Positions 53,344 to 63,967 of a stretch of DNA of 64,000 bases are shown in pieces; positions within the stretch are counted from its first letter, which is position 1, and each line of letters opens with the position of its first letter. The stretch covers positions 248,001 through 312,000 of the forward strand of contig NW_024468251.1 of assembly GCF_002104995.1 (NCBI RefSeq), given 5' to 3'. The stretch is from Linderina pennispora (Eukaryota; Kickxellomycota; Kickxellomycetes; Kickxellales; Kickxellaceae). The notes beneath the pieces were generated by a model. The model was given only the letters and a program-made list of their open reading frames with translations. It had not been told where the DNA came from and did no database searches. Made by a program: the position numbers and the translations under genes.

Positions 53344-53558
53344 GCGCGGCAGATAGCCAAAGCGTAAAAGGCTCGCAGATGGCCGATTCATTTATGCAGC
53401 CCTCTAGGCAGCGCAACCAATTGCAGCACCTTGATTGCTTTTTGTTTCTGCCTGCAGACCCAGAAGCGTCGTAGAAGTCAAGCACAAACAAAACTATGCG
53501 GCATTTCTTCCCCCGAGCAGGTGTCCAGATATTCGTGTACTTTTCACTTTTGTCTCTC

Positions 53559-53960
53559 ATGGACGGCGACAGTTCCCCACAGCCCCCGGCCGCTACTGAC
53601 TGGATGTATGATGACAGGGCAGATGAGCCAGGACGCCCAGTACGTCAGCCAGGACGCACCCGGGCAAAACCGACGCTGTGCTCAGCTGCCCAATGTGCTT
53701 CACCCAGGTGTGCTTTACGTGTCAGAGCCATGTGAAATTTCCTGGCCAGTACCGCGCGCTGTCGATCGTCCACTGCCACATCGACGCGAGCCAGCTGTTT
53801 GTGTACAAAAGGAAGGGTCTGACCCGGATCGACAGCATAGAGGGAAGCCAGGCCAAGCGACGTTTACCGGGCTGTCGTCTGCGACGAGTGCGGCACAAGC
53901 GTCGGGGTCGTGGACGCCGACAACGTGTATCATCTGTTCCATGTCTTGACCGATACATAA
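53559..53960 (+). CDS. EAPP: EAPP-like zinc-binding protein (frame changes)
   Basis: Starts MDGDSSPQPPAATDWMYDDR. In another frame it gives AVLSCPMCFTQVCFTCQSHV, QYRALSIVHC and QLFVYKR, and in a third VCDECGTSVGVVDADNVYHL then FHVLTDT and the stop. CPxC, CFTC and CDEC are the zinc-ligand pairs typical of the E2F-associated phosphoprotein C-terminal domain, and WMYDD precedes them as in the family. In animals EAPP modulates E2F; the fungal role is unknown. The fungal protein is short because the acidic N-terminal part is reduced. Shifts lie near 53625, 53665, 53820 and 53860. Confidence 0.75.
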
Positions 53961-54125
53961 GCCTGAATTTTATAAAAATGTTTGTTTGTTGGGCTAAATA
54001 AAAACTCGAGAGAAAGGAAAGTTGGAAAGAAAACGACGAGGGGTTTAGAAAGAGAAAAGCGGAGTTGCGCCAAGAGCTTGGAAATTAGCTCCCCCCAGAT
54101 GTCTTCTTCCGGACTGGGAGCCAGC

Positions 54126-54875
54126 TTAGCAGCACCCGCCGTTGTTCTGCTGCACATTCTGCGCCTGCGACAGGTTGACCTGCTTCTTCTGCTGCTGCTG
54201 CTGCACATTCGACGCTCCCATCCTGTCCTTGATCTGCTTCGCCATGGTCAGGAACGCCTGCTCCACATTAGGTCGCGTCCTTCGCCGACGTCTCCAGGAA
54301 CGAAATGCTCAGCCCGTCCGCAAACTCCTTCGCTGCCGTATAGTCCACCTGGCGCGCATCCGCCAAATCGCACTTGTTGCCCACCAGCAGCTTGTTCACG
54401 CCCTCCGACGCGTACCGGTCGATTTCCTGTAGCCACTGCTTCACGTTCCCGAACGTCTCGTTGTCCGTCACGTCATACACGACAATGATGCCGTGCGCAC
54501 CGCGGTAGTACGACGACGTGATCGTACGGAACCGCTCCTGTCCCGCAGTGTCCCAAATTTGAAGCTTCACCGTCTTGCCCTCAAGCTCAATTGTGCGGAT
54601 TTTGAAATCCACTCCAATCGTCGAGATGTAGCTCTCGGTGTACGTGTCGTCCGCGAAACGCAGCAGCAAGCACGACTTGCCGACACCAGAGTCGCCAATG
54701 AGCAGAAGCTTGAACAGGTAGTCGCTACAGAAAAACACAAAGTATAGAGTGGTTGCTTAGTACACCCTAATACTGCGGGATGTGGGTGCGAATTCTCGGA
54801 CTCCCACTCCAGGTCTTGGCAAGGAAAATAAAAAAGGCACACTTGTCTGCGAGACACTTACTACTCGGGGTTCAT
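54126..54875 (-). CDS. YPT1: Rab GTPase Ypt1/Rab1 (14-nt first coding exon)
   Basis: Coding exon 1 (54862-54875) is only ATGAACCCCGAGTA, followed by a GTAAGT donor. Exon 2 starts at 54724 after a CTGTAG acceptor and restores the canonical [19 protein letters not shown]-domain motifs are GDSGVGKS, the [10 protein letters not shown] effector loop, [13 protein letters not shown] and ETSAKD; the C-terminus ends in a GGCC prenylation motif (NNGGCC). Ypt1 controls ER-to-Golgi transport and autophagosome formation. A one-base loss near 54272 (ACC-AAT) interrupts the frame between ETSAKDAT and [11 protein letters not shown]. Confidence 0.96.
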
Positions 54876-55537
54876 TGTATGTATGGAATTGTAGATTGCG
54901 AGTCGTGTACAAGAAGGGAATGGACAAACTACAAAAAGAAATAAAGTGTGCTGGCGAAATGAAGAAGAGGAATGCGAGGTGGTGGGAAAAGCGCAAACCA
55001 TCAGCTGGCTGCTGTCGTGGCACACTCGGCATCACGCCCGGTAGCTGATCACGGATCTGCGCCAGAAATTAAACCACGTGACCTATGGAAGACAGCGCTG
55101 GCCACGCTGGCCAGGTACAGTCGAAGTACGGCCTTGCACAGGGCCAGCTCGCCGTTGCTGGCCTCGCCGTTGGCCTTGCGCTGCATATGCACATGCTGCG
55201 AAAGGCGACATATGTAGTGACTCCATGATGCGTTATATCACCACTTTTCGTCCGCATGACGCCTGGTTAGGGACAGCCTTGATTCGCACCATTGGAAAGT
55301 AGTGGGTTTGTATATGAGAAATGGAATAGCAACCCAGTGCTATAGAAATGTCGACATGGGCTTTTTCCAGTATACCTGGTTCTTGCAGTGGCTGTTTTTC
55401 TGGTGTTGCTAAGAGCTACAGTCATATGAAATGGAACTAGGTACCACTGCATATAATCAAGGGATCCAGGTATCACTCCCAGGCGTACAGGATTAGTGTG
55501 TTGCATGCTGTGCCAGCACTGAATTCTCGATTTGCGC
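54876..55537. other. Intergenic, no gene seen
   Basis: Upstream region of YPT1 and spacer; no recognised feature. Confidence 0.5.
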
Positions 55538-55954
55538 CTATGGCACTACATCCTGGTGGACTCGTGGATGTATGTGCTCTGCCTTGTCATGCGGTAAAAT
55601 TGCAGGATAGCCAGTGTCTAATCCCATTTGTGTGATCCCATCTGTGCTTGGGTCATCGCCCATCATGTCGGTAATCATGACTTTTTCACCGCTTGCGAGT
55701 TCCTCAGTGCGGTAGACCAACATGTCATTCTCAATGTCTAGCTGCGCCTTTCCTCTGATGATACGGTGGTAGTGCCTTGCTGAAGCAATTATCAGGATAT
55801 ACCCTTGCAGACTGGGGTTTACATACGGTGTGGGGTCGAGCAGTGCCATATAGTGTGAGCTGACTTGCATCCATGGAGAGTGTGCACCGTTAACCTCTCT
55901 TGCCAGCAGAACAAACAGCGGGTAGTCGGATCGATTGTTGATATGCAAAATCAT
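55538..55954 (-). CDS. Unidentified open frame (138 aa)
   Basis: Begins MILHINNRSDYPLFVLLARE, with further stretches such as QGYILIIASARHYHRIIRG and LDIENDMLVYRTEELASGEK. Composition looks like real protein, but no domain, signal peptide or membrane span is clear. Possibly a gene fragment. Confidence 0.3.
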   Translation of the reverse strand: MILHINNRSDYPLFVLLAREVNGAHSPWMQVSSHYMALLDPTPYVNPSLQGYILIIASARHYHRIIRGKAQLDIENDMLVYRTEELASGEKVMITDMMGDDPSTDGITQMGLDTGYPAILPHDKAEHIHPRVHQDVVP

Positions 55955-56807
55955 ACGAAATGTACACGGTGAGTCTAGAAATCAAGAACTTGGAAGGGCC
56001 ACTCCCACCAGATGAGCAGTAGAAGCAGGGTTTTGTACATGCAAATTCGCCAGCATGGAGATGTCGTATTTGGTGATATCATTGCATGACGAGAAATTTG
56101 ACTGGGAGTTTTATCTATTCATAATTGCCACCTGGTGATGAGCGGCAAAACCGCAGCTTGTCCTTTGTGCACCACAGATGGCCACCATCGGTTATAGACA
56201 TCAGTCGGTGGTGATGCCGATGTGGCTTAGATCACTTGATGGGGCGAATCAACGTATGGCTCATGGAGCTGCGGTTTGAAACAGTCAGACCACTTTTTGC
56301 AAAATGTGCAAAAGGCTGTTTTCACGACAGGGGGTTCACCATTTGGGCTGCTTTATATTCTGTGAGTGCAAAATATACCTGGCTGCCAAGAAATGGCTTA
56401 GAATTCCTATCATAAACAAAAGATCGGAACTGGCCAAGCAAAGAATTGCCAACCACGCAGCCGCACTCCCCGCCCTGATGAAGCTAGAAGTGACATACTG
56501 GTAGATCCCTTATCTACTTGGTGCAGCAAACCCAAACATCACTCAGCGGCTCTTGAATGCAGACGAGTGCATTTCAGCAGTGGTCATGGCCAGCTTTGTC
56601 CAGTTCTTCAGTAATAAGGTGATTATCTACTATGCAGCTCTATCCCACATGAACAAGACTGTGGTTCTAAGGCCGATGTCTTAGCGTAGGAAATTGGCAT
56701 TTAGATGAAATGCCTGCAGACAGGAGCTCTGCCAATGCCCGCAGTTTATGCCTGTGTATCAAAACAGAATGAAATCAATAAGCGAAGCGTGTGAACTCTG
56801 ATACCAA
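55955..56807. other. Intergenic with degenerate plus-strand coding-like stretch
   Basis: A frame at about 56304-56683 reads protein-like across one internal stop (KRSELAKQRIANHAAALPAL; NADECISAVVMASFVQFFSN), suggesting a decayed gene of the F-box/LRR-like sort seen at 47387. This is too weak for a named call. Confidence 0.3.
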
Positions 56808-57598
56808 CTACCAGGTGGTTAACGTACCCCTGCGTCTGGCCAGTATCGACAAGGCTCCGATAGGTGGTGATATTACAGGCCAAATGTGGTTTTCGGATCG
56901 CCACAGAACTAGAGTTATATTCATCGATTCTATGAAAGCTGCAGGCGCAGCAAATGGTACGGGATCGTCCTGGAACTCGCTGTCCAGAAAAGCCTTTGGA
57001 AGTTCAACAATCTTGAATCCGCTGTGTGCAGCGGCTGCCTGGAATGCGTGCTCGCCGAGTGAGCGATCCTTATAAATGAAATATGCAACCGAGTCTTTGT
57101 GCATGAGCTGCTGCAGTGTTCGCCAACAACGCCTGGTGCAGGTCCCGCAGGTACAGGATCTCAGATCCAAACACCACATCGACTTTCCCTATGCCCTGGT
57201 GGTCATCACCCCACCTGAGATGGCGGACTTCGATCTCAGGGAGCGCCAGCAGGGACCGGGTTCTGCTGAATGTTGCCCTTGATGAAATCGAGGTAGTCGT
57301 CCAGGTCAGTGGCGATGACGCGCTCGGCCCCTTTGAGGCGGGCAACAATGGAGACCAGGGCGTTGCCAGCACCAAGCTCCAGGCAGGATTTGGCAGAGAG
57401 CTGCAGGTGGTGGTGGATGAATGTGGAGAGAATGTACGCGCCATCCCAGACCAGGAAGCCGGTGTTGTGGTGACGGTCAATCTGCAGCTCAGGCTGCTGG
57501 GAGAGCGTGACGGTGTGCGGGCCGAATAAAAATGTCCGCGTAGAGTCGTGCTGCGCGTCGTGGTAGGGGTTGCGAAACTGCCACTTTACTAGCTCCAT
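56808..57598 (-). CDS. METTL21-type protein-lysine methyltransferase (frame changes)
   Basis: I chose the ATG at 57598 (MELVKWQFRNPYHDAQHDST). The Rossmann core follows: FLVWDGAYILSTFI, then CLELGAGNALVSIVARLKGA (the SAM-binding E-L-G-A-G motif) and ERVIATDLDDYLDFI. After shifts near 57240 and 57120 it reads EVRHLRWGDD, VDVVFGSEILYLRDLH and then a C-terminal half ending in RRRGTLTTW. The LELGAGNALVSI motif and DVVFGSEILY place it in methyltransferase family 16 (METTL18/21/22, fungal EFMs), which methylates lysines on elongation factors or chaperones. The substrate is unknown. Confidence 0.75.
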
Positions 57599-57717
57599 GG
57601 ATTTGTGCACAAGTATACGAGAAAGATACGTTTACTATGGAACACAAGAAAAGCAGCAACGTAACTCCAAGACATGGAAAGTTGGATGGTGAGGTATGGG
57701 GAAAGATATACTGAGGT

Positions 57718-58786
57718 TTAGTCGTCGCGCACCTGGATGATGATCTTGCCGGTAGCATGGCCATCACGCAGCTCGGCAAACGCCTTTCTAACACCATCGT
57801 CAGTGAACGGGTAGACACTGGCAATCATGGGCTTGATCTTGCCGGTGGTGAGCAGCGGATTAAAGACCGTCTCAAGAGCACGGCCATCCGGGTTCATAAG
57901 CAGGAACTCGCACGAAACGCCCTTGGCGCGGAATCCACGGGTGACAAACCAGCCGACAGCACCAACCAAGCGCTTGGCAATGGCGATCTTTACACAGTTG
58001 ACATATGACATAGGACACGCTGTCATCGCGGAACCCGTCGATGGCGTCGCCGCTGGCAAGCAGGGCAATGGACACCGCATGGGCATTGGGCTTAGCGATC
58101 ATGTACGAGGAGGAGTCGCCGGTAGTGTCGAATACGACGTCAGCCGTGTTCTCTAGCACCTTATGAACATCCTCCTTGGTATAGTCGACAACACGCGTAG
58201 CGCCCAGAGCCTTGGCCTTGTCGATTTTCTTGGTAGACACGGTGGTGATAATATCCTTGGCCTTGAAGTGGTGCTTGGCCAGCGGCAGTGCGAGCTGGCC
58301 GACACCGCCGCAGCCAGCACTGACAAACACGCTCTGGCCCTCCTTCAGCCCAGCCTTTTCGAATACCTGCAAGGCGGTGAGACCAGCCAGAGGAATGCTG
58401 GCGGCCTCCTTGTGCGAAATGTTGTCGGGCTTGGGGCTGAGCGACGACTCGTTAGCCACGACGATCTCGGCGATAGTGCCGACACTGGCCTGCTCAACAC
58501 GGCCGTAGACGGGCTGGCCAACCTTGAAGCGCGTGACGGCCGAGCCGATCTTGGTCACGGTGCCAGAGACGTCGTAGCCGAGCCTGAGCGGGAACGGCTC
58601 GGGCAGCGGAATGGCAATCATGCCCTCGGCACGCTTGTAGTCGATGGGGTTCAGCGACACGGCGTGGACCGCGATCTCGACTTGCGTGTCGGAGGGCGGC
58701 GCGGGGACAGGCAGAGTGGCGATTTTGTAGTCGGTGGGCGTCCGTACGTAGCGCTCGGTGATGGCAGCCTTGAATGTGCTGGTCAT
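57718..58786 (-). CDS. Quinone-oxidoreductase-like MDR enzyme (~355 aa, one frame change)
   Basis: Starts MTSTFKAAITERYVRTPTDY. Medium-chain dehydrogenase/reductase segments are LNPIDYKRAEG, LGYDVSGTVTKIGSAVTRFK, AASIPLAGLTALQVFEKAGL and the nucleotide-binding VSAGCGGVGQLALPLAK. No structural or catalytic zinc cysteines are evident, so it belongs with the zinc-free quinone or enoyl reductases that use NADPH. A frame change near 58005 separates residues 1-260 from a C-terminus FVTRGFRAKGVSCEFLLMNP ... GHATGKIIIQVRDD. Substrate unknown. Confidence 0.88.
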
Positions 58787-59227
58787 TTTTGAATTAGGAG
58801 TGGAAAATTGCCGAAAGGTAAACGAAAATGAATATTCCAGTGGTCGCTAAACAAGATATCGGTAGCAGGGCCTGTCCATGGACTAAGGGACACCTGCATT
58901 TATACAGGTTCTAGAGCATGCCAAGACAAAGAGTTTATTAGTAATTGTCACGGGCACTTGCATCGCTAAAACACCATGGAGACGGATCCGGCGGACAGTC
59001 CGCAACCATCGGTGTTTCCCAGTTGGCCGAGAGCTGCATCGCCGCACTGACTATCCGTATACTTGGTAGCGGCTTGTCCTGCAGTTGGCCGATGGCATAG
59101 CCGACGAAGTGGTTTCCGGCTTAAGCTTCAGTTCCACGGTGGGGATCTGCTCTTATCCGGCTGGTACTGCACGACTCTTTTGGACCCTCCACAGCGCACG
59201 GTCAGGCTGGCTCTAGTGTCTTTATGG
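58787..59227. other. Intergenic, no gene seen
   Basis: About 440 bp between the MDR gene start and the kinase stop codon; no recognised feature. Confidence 0.5.
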
Positions 59228-60706
59228 TCATGGATCAGCATCGCTGCACACTGACGACCCGGGCGTCATCAGCCAATCGACGTCCATCTGGCTGGTGCGC
59301 TCGTCGACTGGAGCCACGGCTCCTGGCAATGCCAAGCGATTGTTGTCGGCATGCGGACGCACCTGCCGGCCAAATCCAGGGATCAGGTTTTGCTGGCCCA
59401 TCTCGATCTCCTCGCCGCCATGCACTGTGCGGGTCTTGAAGGCCGGAACGCCCATGTCTGCCAGCGGGCTATCTGGGCCTACCGACGTCTCCTCCACGTG
59501 CAGCTGCGGAATCGTGTGCTCCTCCAACGACCCCAGGGCGCTGTCCGAGTCACTTGTGGGGTCCTCCCCTACTGCAGTGGCCGAGTTCTCCAGTGCCGGC
59601 GACCCCGGCAGACCGACCGCCTGCGAGCCCCGGGCGCTCGTCGACACGCTACAGGTCACGGTATCTGCCAGTGTCTGGCCCGACAGCGGCTTACTGGGCC
59701 GCCCCTCGGCCTGCTTGGGTAGCGAGCTGAACCCAGCAGTGTCTGAACCCGTGACCTTCTTCTCTTCTTCGCCAAACACAGGGCGGAACACGCGCGGCAG
59801 CGACGGCGATACCGGTGGCATCACCATGCGCTGCTCGCCCTGCAGCCACGGGTGCTTTAGCGCCTGCTTGGCCGTCATGCGGCGGTCTGGGCTATACACC
59901 AGCAGCGACGCGATGAAGTGCTGGGCAGCTGGCGACACCTGACACCAGTGCTCGACCGGCTCAAACGCATACTCACATTTCACCACCGCTGCCATCTCGG
60001 CCGCTGCGCTTGCTCGTTCAAACGGAGTCGCCCCGCTCAGAATGAAATAGGTGATCACTCCCACCGCCCACATGTCCACCGCCCGCCCATGTCCGCACCG
60101 CTGTAGCACCTCCGGCGCCATATACCCGGGTGTACCGCACTGTGTCGTTAGCGCGTAGTTTGACTCGGAATTGATGATCCGTGACAGTCCAAAGTCTGTA
60201 ATCGCTACTGTGCTATCGCGGTCGCTTGTCCGGAACAGGCAGTTTTCTGTCTTCAGGTCGCGATGCACAACTCCGTTCGCGTGCAAGAACTCGACACCAC
60301 TCACAATCTGCCGCATAATCCGCGCGGCATCCTGCTCGGTAAACGCCGCCTCCTGGCAGATCCGCTCAAACAACTCTCCGCCTGTACACAGCTCGGTGAC
60401 CAAGTACATGTTGTGCGGCGTCTCAAAGTAATCGTGCAGTGTCACTACATTGGCATGTCGCCGCGACAGCCGCTTCAGAATGTTGATCTCATTTGGAATC
60501 GCCGCCTCCCGCCCCTGCATGTGCTTCTTGTTGATCATCTTGCCAGCAAAGTGCTCGCCCGTGTCTATCTGCACCATCTCTTTCACTACCGCGTATGTCC
60601 CGTGTCCAAGCACCCGTCCAGCCCGGTACTTGCATGGCACTGTGACGATACGCGGCTGGTGTGCTGCATTCCAGTGATGCGAAAGGTGTGCGTGAAGGTG
60701 CTCCAT
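59228..60706 (-). CDS. CaMK-family serine/threonine protein kinase (492 aa)
   Basis: I chose the ATG at 60706 (MEHLHAHLSHHWNAAHQPRI); further in-frame sequence upstream is AT-rich and non-coding in character. The kinase domain (about residues 25-285) has a Gly-rich loop GHGTYAVV, the Lys in FAGKMINKKH, HRDLKTENCLF (catalytic loop), TDFGLSRI, GTPGYMAPEVL and DMWAVGVITYFILSG. The sequence fits the calcium/calmodulin-dependent kinase group. The C-terminal ~200 residues are Ser/Pro-rich and probably regulatory; a calmodulin site is not obvious. The frame is intact and intron-free. Substrates unknown. Confidence 0.92.
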   Translation of the reverse strand: MEHLHAHLSHHWNAAHQPRIVTVPCKYRAGRVLGHGTYAVVKEMVQIDTGEHFAGKMINKKHMQGREAAIPNEINILKRLSRRHANVVTLHDYFETPHNMYLVTELCTGGELFERICQEAAFTEQDAARIMRQIVSGVEFLHANGVVHRDLKTENCLFRTSDRDSTVAITDFGLSRIINSESNYALTTQCGTPGYMAPEVLQRCGHGRAVDMWAVGVITYFILSGATPFERASAAAEMAAVVKCEYAFEPVEHWCQVSPAAQHFIASLLVYSPDRRMTAKQALKHPWLQGEQRMVMPPVSPSLPRVFRPVFGEEEKKVTGSDTAGFSSLPKQAEGRPSKPLSGQTLADTVTCSVSTSARGSQAVGLPGSPALENSATAVGEDPTSDSDSALGSLEEHTIPQLHVEETSVGPDSPLADMGVPAFKTRTVHGGEEIEMGQQNLIPGFGRQVRPHADNNRLALPGAVAPVDERTSQMDVDWLMTPGSSVCSDADP

Positions 60707-61459
60707 ATGACAGAAAGATGTGTAGGATAAAAATATGTCGAGGAAGGATAAAAGACTACTTTGGTCTCGATACTGCAGTAAATGAAATCGATGGCTATAT
60801 ATGAGGTTCAAGAATATACTGTATTTGTAAGGAAATAAACTCAGTTGAGTAATGGAATGCGGAAGAGTAAGGAGAGCTGTATTTGCACAAGAATGGCCGG
60901 CCGCGATTCCCTGCAACACTTATAGCCAGAGCCTAGAATCCATTGCTGTACTGATCCCGAGCCTGCTCCACACACCGTCGGGTTTCCCCGGCGAGACCCT
61001 CACCCAACCTGTCCTCCCTCGCCCTGCACACAGCGCAACCGGCCGATCGGGGATGGGGATCTCGGTCTGCGCCCCTTTTCTATTTTTATGAACCACCAGT
61101 TTATTTCCCTTGCTCATACTCATCGCTGCAACAGCTCGCCATTGCTCAAAGAGGAAAAAGGTGACCAGGTATCGTTTGTTGCACAGCATTGAATCGCCGG
61201 CTGCGTGTTGGCCATATGCATACGAAGACTGGCAGTTCGCAGAGAACTCTCCGCCTGCAATATGACGTGATCGGCTGCCCCACTCCACATGATTTTTTAA
61301 ACTGCGAAAATCCGGTAATGCCGATTAGCCAACGTCATCAGAGCACCTGGCTGCTCTAGAAAACCGACTGTTTGCCAGGCTCGGCCCTTCGACAAGCGTA
61401 AATTTCACTGCTTTGCTACTCTATTTAATTCACATAGCCAACACTTGTCGCATTTGCAC
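60707..61459. other. Divergent promoter region, no gene seen
   Basis: Upstream of the kinase (minus) and UFD1 (plus). A short minus-strand frame (60920-61288) has no support. Confidence 0.5.
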
Positions 61460-62561
61460 ATGGTAAGCCCCTATGCCTTCCCCTTCTCACTGCGGCAGGC
61501 AGCAGGTGTAAAGCGTGGTCCTACTAACTGGCCCATTCACTATTTATAGTACGGTGACGACATCGACGACTTTGGATACGGCGGCTTCGGCGGAGGTGGA
61601 GGCTTTGGCTACGCTGCCATGCGTCGCACACAGCGGCAGTTCCGCGAGTACTACCGCGCCTACCCGATCAGCGAGCACCCTGACGGCAAGCTCGACGCGA
61701 ACTACGGCGGCAAGATCTTCATGCCAGCGTCCGCATTAGATACGTTGAGTCGCTTAGAGGTCGTCTACCCGCTGCAGTTCCAACTCTACAATGCGTCAGC
61801 GGAGAGTGGCGGGAAGCTAACGCATTGCGGTGTCCTGGAATTTACAGCAGAGGAAGGGCGCGTATATCTGCCCGAATGGATGATGGAGACACTGATGCTG
61901 AATCGGGGGGCACTGGTGGAGGCCGCAAACGTATCGCTGCAACTGGGTAATTTCGTGAAGCTGCAGCCACAGTCAACTGACTTTCTGGATATCACCGACC
62001 ACCGCGCGGTGCTGGAGAACGCGCTGCGCAAATTCACCACATTGACTGTTGGCGATGTGTTTGCGATTAGTTACAACCAGCGCATTTACAAGATCGCTGT
62101 GCTCGAGACCAAGCCATCTACCGAGGGCATTGCGATTGTGGAGACCGATCTGAGCGTTGATTTCGCTGCGCCCGTTGGCTATGTCGAGCCATCGCGCCAG
62201 GACTTGTCGCAGTCGAGCCGTCCGGCCAGCAGCATGGCCAGCGATATCCGGAGACGCGAAGAGAAGGTCAAGGAGGAAATGCAAAAGTCGCGCTTCGTGC
62301 CCTTTGAGGGCTCTGGCCTGCGCCTCAATAGTAAAGGCTACCGCGGATTCCATCAGGTCGTATGCCTCGACGCCCGATGGCCCCTGTGAAGTCACTGTGG
62401 ACGAGGCTGCTCTGGTACCCCTGGACGTGCCCATTGGCACACTGTTCTTTGGATACGATTTGGTGCCTCCGCCGGGTGCCGAGCTCGACCTGCCAAAGGA
62501 CGAGAAGCCAAAGTTCTCTGGCGAGGGCAATGTATTGCGCGCGCGCCGTAAGCGCAAGTAA
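61460..62561 (+). CDS. UFD1: UFD1 ubiquitin-fusion-degradation protein (first coding exon is only ATG)
   Basis: Exon 1 contributes only the ATG (61460-61462), followed directly by GTAAGC; the 87 bp intron has a canonical TACTAAC branch site (61522-61528) and a TTATAG acceptor, and exon 2 starts at 61550. The protein begins MYGDDIDDFGYGGFGGGG. The Ufd1 double-psi barrel follows: REYYRAYPISEHPDGKLDA, GGKIFMPASALDTLSRLEVV, THCGVLEFTAEEGRVYLPEW, NVSLQLGNFVKLQPQSTDFL and TLTVGDVFAISYNQRIYKI. A one-base shift near 62345 joins to a C-terminus ending GNVLRARRKRK. Ufd1 pairs with Npl4 to deliver ubiquitinated proteins to Cdc48. Confidence 0.95.
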
Positions 62562-63414
62562 ATAGTTGTGTTTTTTTTGCTTCTTATAAATGCCTGGAAC
62601 CTCCCAGTACACCCTCGAGTACTCTGGTATGTGCCATACGTAGCACACATGGCTAAATATATATACCGTATCTGTTGGTGCTTGTTATTTGGGATGAGGC
62701 TTTTAGGTTTGAAAGAGGTTTTTGGCTTTGAAAGAGGGATTTTACTTTAAAAAACAAAAGGGGGAGACGGAATCCAAAATCCCATTCCAAATCTCAGATA
62801 CCAACATCACATCCATTGTCATACCTACCCCATCTTGCGTTCTTAACTTCTCACATTAAATCTGCTGCTCACTGCCGGCAATATCGTCACCCCCGTGTGC
62901 AACGACTAAATCTTGACATACTTCTTCTCATACTATCCCTTACCTTATTACGGCTTTTCATGTACAGGTGCTACATGGTGCATCAGACAACCTGTGTACG
63001 AAATTATCGTACTCGCACTTAAAGAGGTCACTGAGATTGCTGTTCTTGGCAGACCTAACATTGTAAGCCATCCCACCCCTTTGGGTGGAGAACACAGTGC
63101 ACACTACCAGCATGGCAGCATTCGGACTATCGAACTATAGTGACTTTTTCTCTACTTAGTCACCTGTTTGTATATATGTTTGGGATTAAACCAGTACACC
63201 GCACAGGACAAAGTTGTCCTGGCCAATATGTAGTAGCCAGCAAGTACTCAACTATGATGTGGCAATGCAACTATTCCGCTCTCAAAGGGCTACACTCCAT
63301 ACTGTTGCATGGCTCCAGTGCAAAAGATGTATTTTTGTATATACTCAAAGCTGGTGGCTTTTCTACCTTTTGTCTCTGGTGATGGGTAGACATTTACAAA
63401 TGCTACTAGGATAG
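62562..63414. other. Intergenic, no gene seen
   Basis: About 850 bp between UFD1 and the Fanzor right end. AT-rich, with no recognised gene. Confidence 0.5.
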
Positions 63415-63530
63415 CTCTGCTCACGATGCGAGCTCAGCTGCTAGTCAGCATGGGTTGACATGTCGATAAGAGCATCACGGCGAACCGGTCATTTGAACGT
63501 GTCAGATGATTGTTGGTGCAATGGCGATCA
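63415..63530 (-). repeat. Fanzor right end, second copy (116 bp)
   Basis: Reverse-strand match to 13661-13776 with nine differences, all transitions, no gaps and equal length. The terminal hairpin reads GCTCGC-ATC-GTGAGC: the one change in the stem turns a G-C pair into a G-U pair, so the hairpin still folds as RNA. Confidence 0.85.
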
Positions 63531-63967
63531 GGGTGCCTAGAGGTAACTGCCTGGTGGAGCTTCTGTGCAGGTGTATAAATACACACTTGGCATGCATTAT
63601 TGAACTCAGCCTTGGACACATTGCCTATTGTACTGTGCAGTGTGTTTTTGCAGCTGCGAATATCAATCAATTTGGCCAGAATCCGCTGTAGGCAAGTGCC
63701 ATAGTGCAACACAATGTTGTTCTTGTATGCTGTCATCAGCTCGGTATCCACGTATGCTGCTACCTGATTTATTTCGCGTACACCATGTAGCTCGATATTG
63801 CCATTATGTAATAGACAATCATATTTATGATATCTAATTACATCACCGAAATCTGCGCTCGACAGTTCTGACATATCTTTCCGGTTGACAAAATCCTTGG
63901 CAGACATGGCCGTCTTTGCCTTTAGGTTGTGATATATAAATAAACTAAATTGAGCGAAAGAATCCAT
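63434..63967 (-). pseudogene. Fanzor N-terminal fragment, RuvC half deleted
   Basis: Begins MDSFAQFSLFIYHNLKAKTA and continues AKDFVNRKDMSELSSADFGD, YHKYDCLLHNGNIELHGVRE and DTELMTAYKNNIVLHYGTCL. These match my memory of the WED/REC start of fungal Fanzor proteins. After about residue 105 similarity is lost and the frame runs on into the right-end sequence. There is no RuvC-I Asp, no RuvC-II Glu, no zinc ribbon and no RuvC-III Asp, so it has no nuclease activity. It holds the half that the element at 12170 lacks. Assignment rests on the shared right end first and the protein second. Confidence 0.7.
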
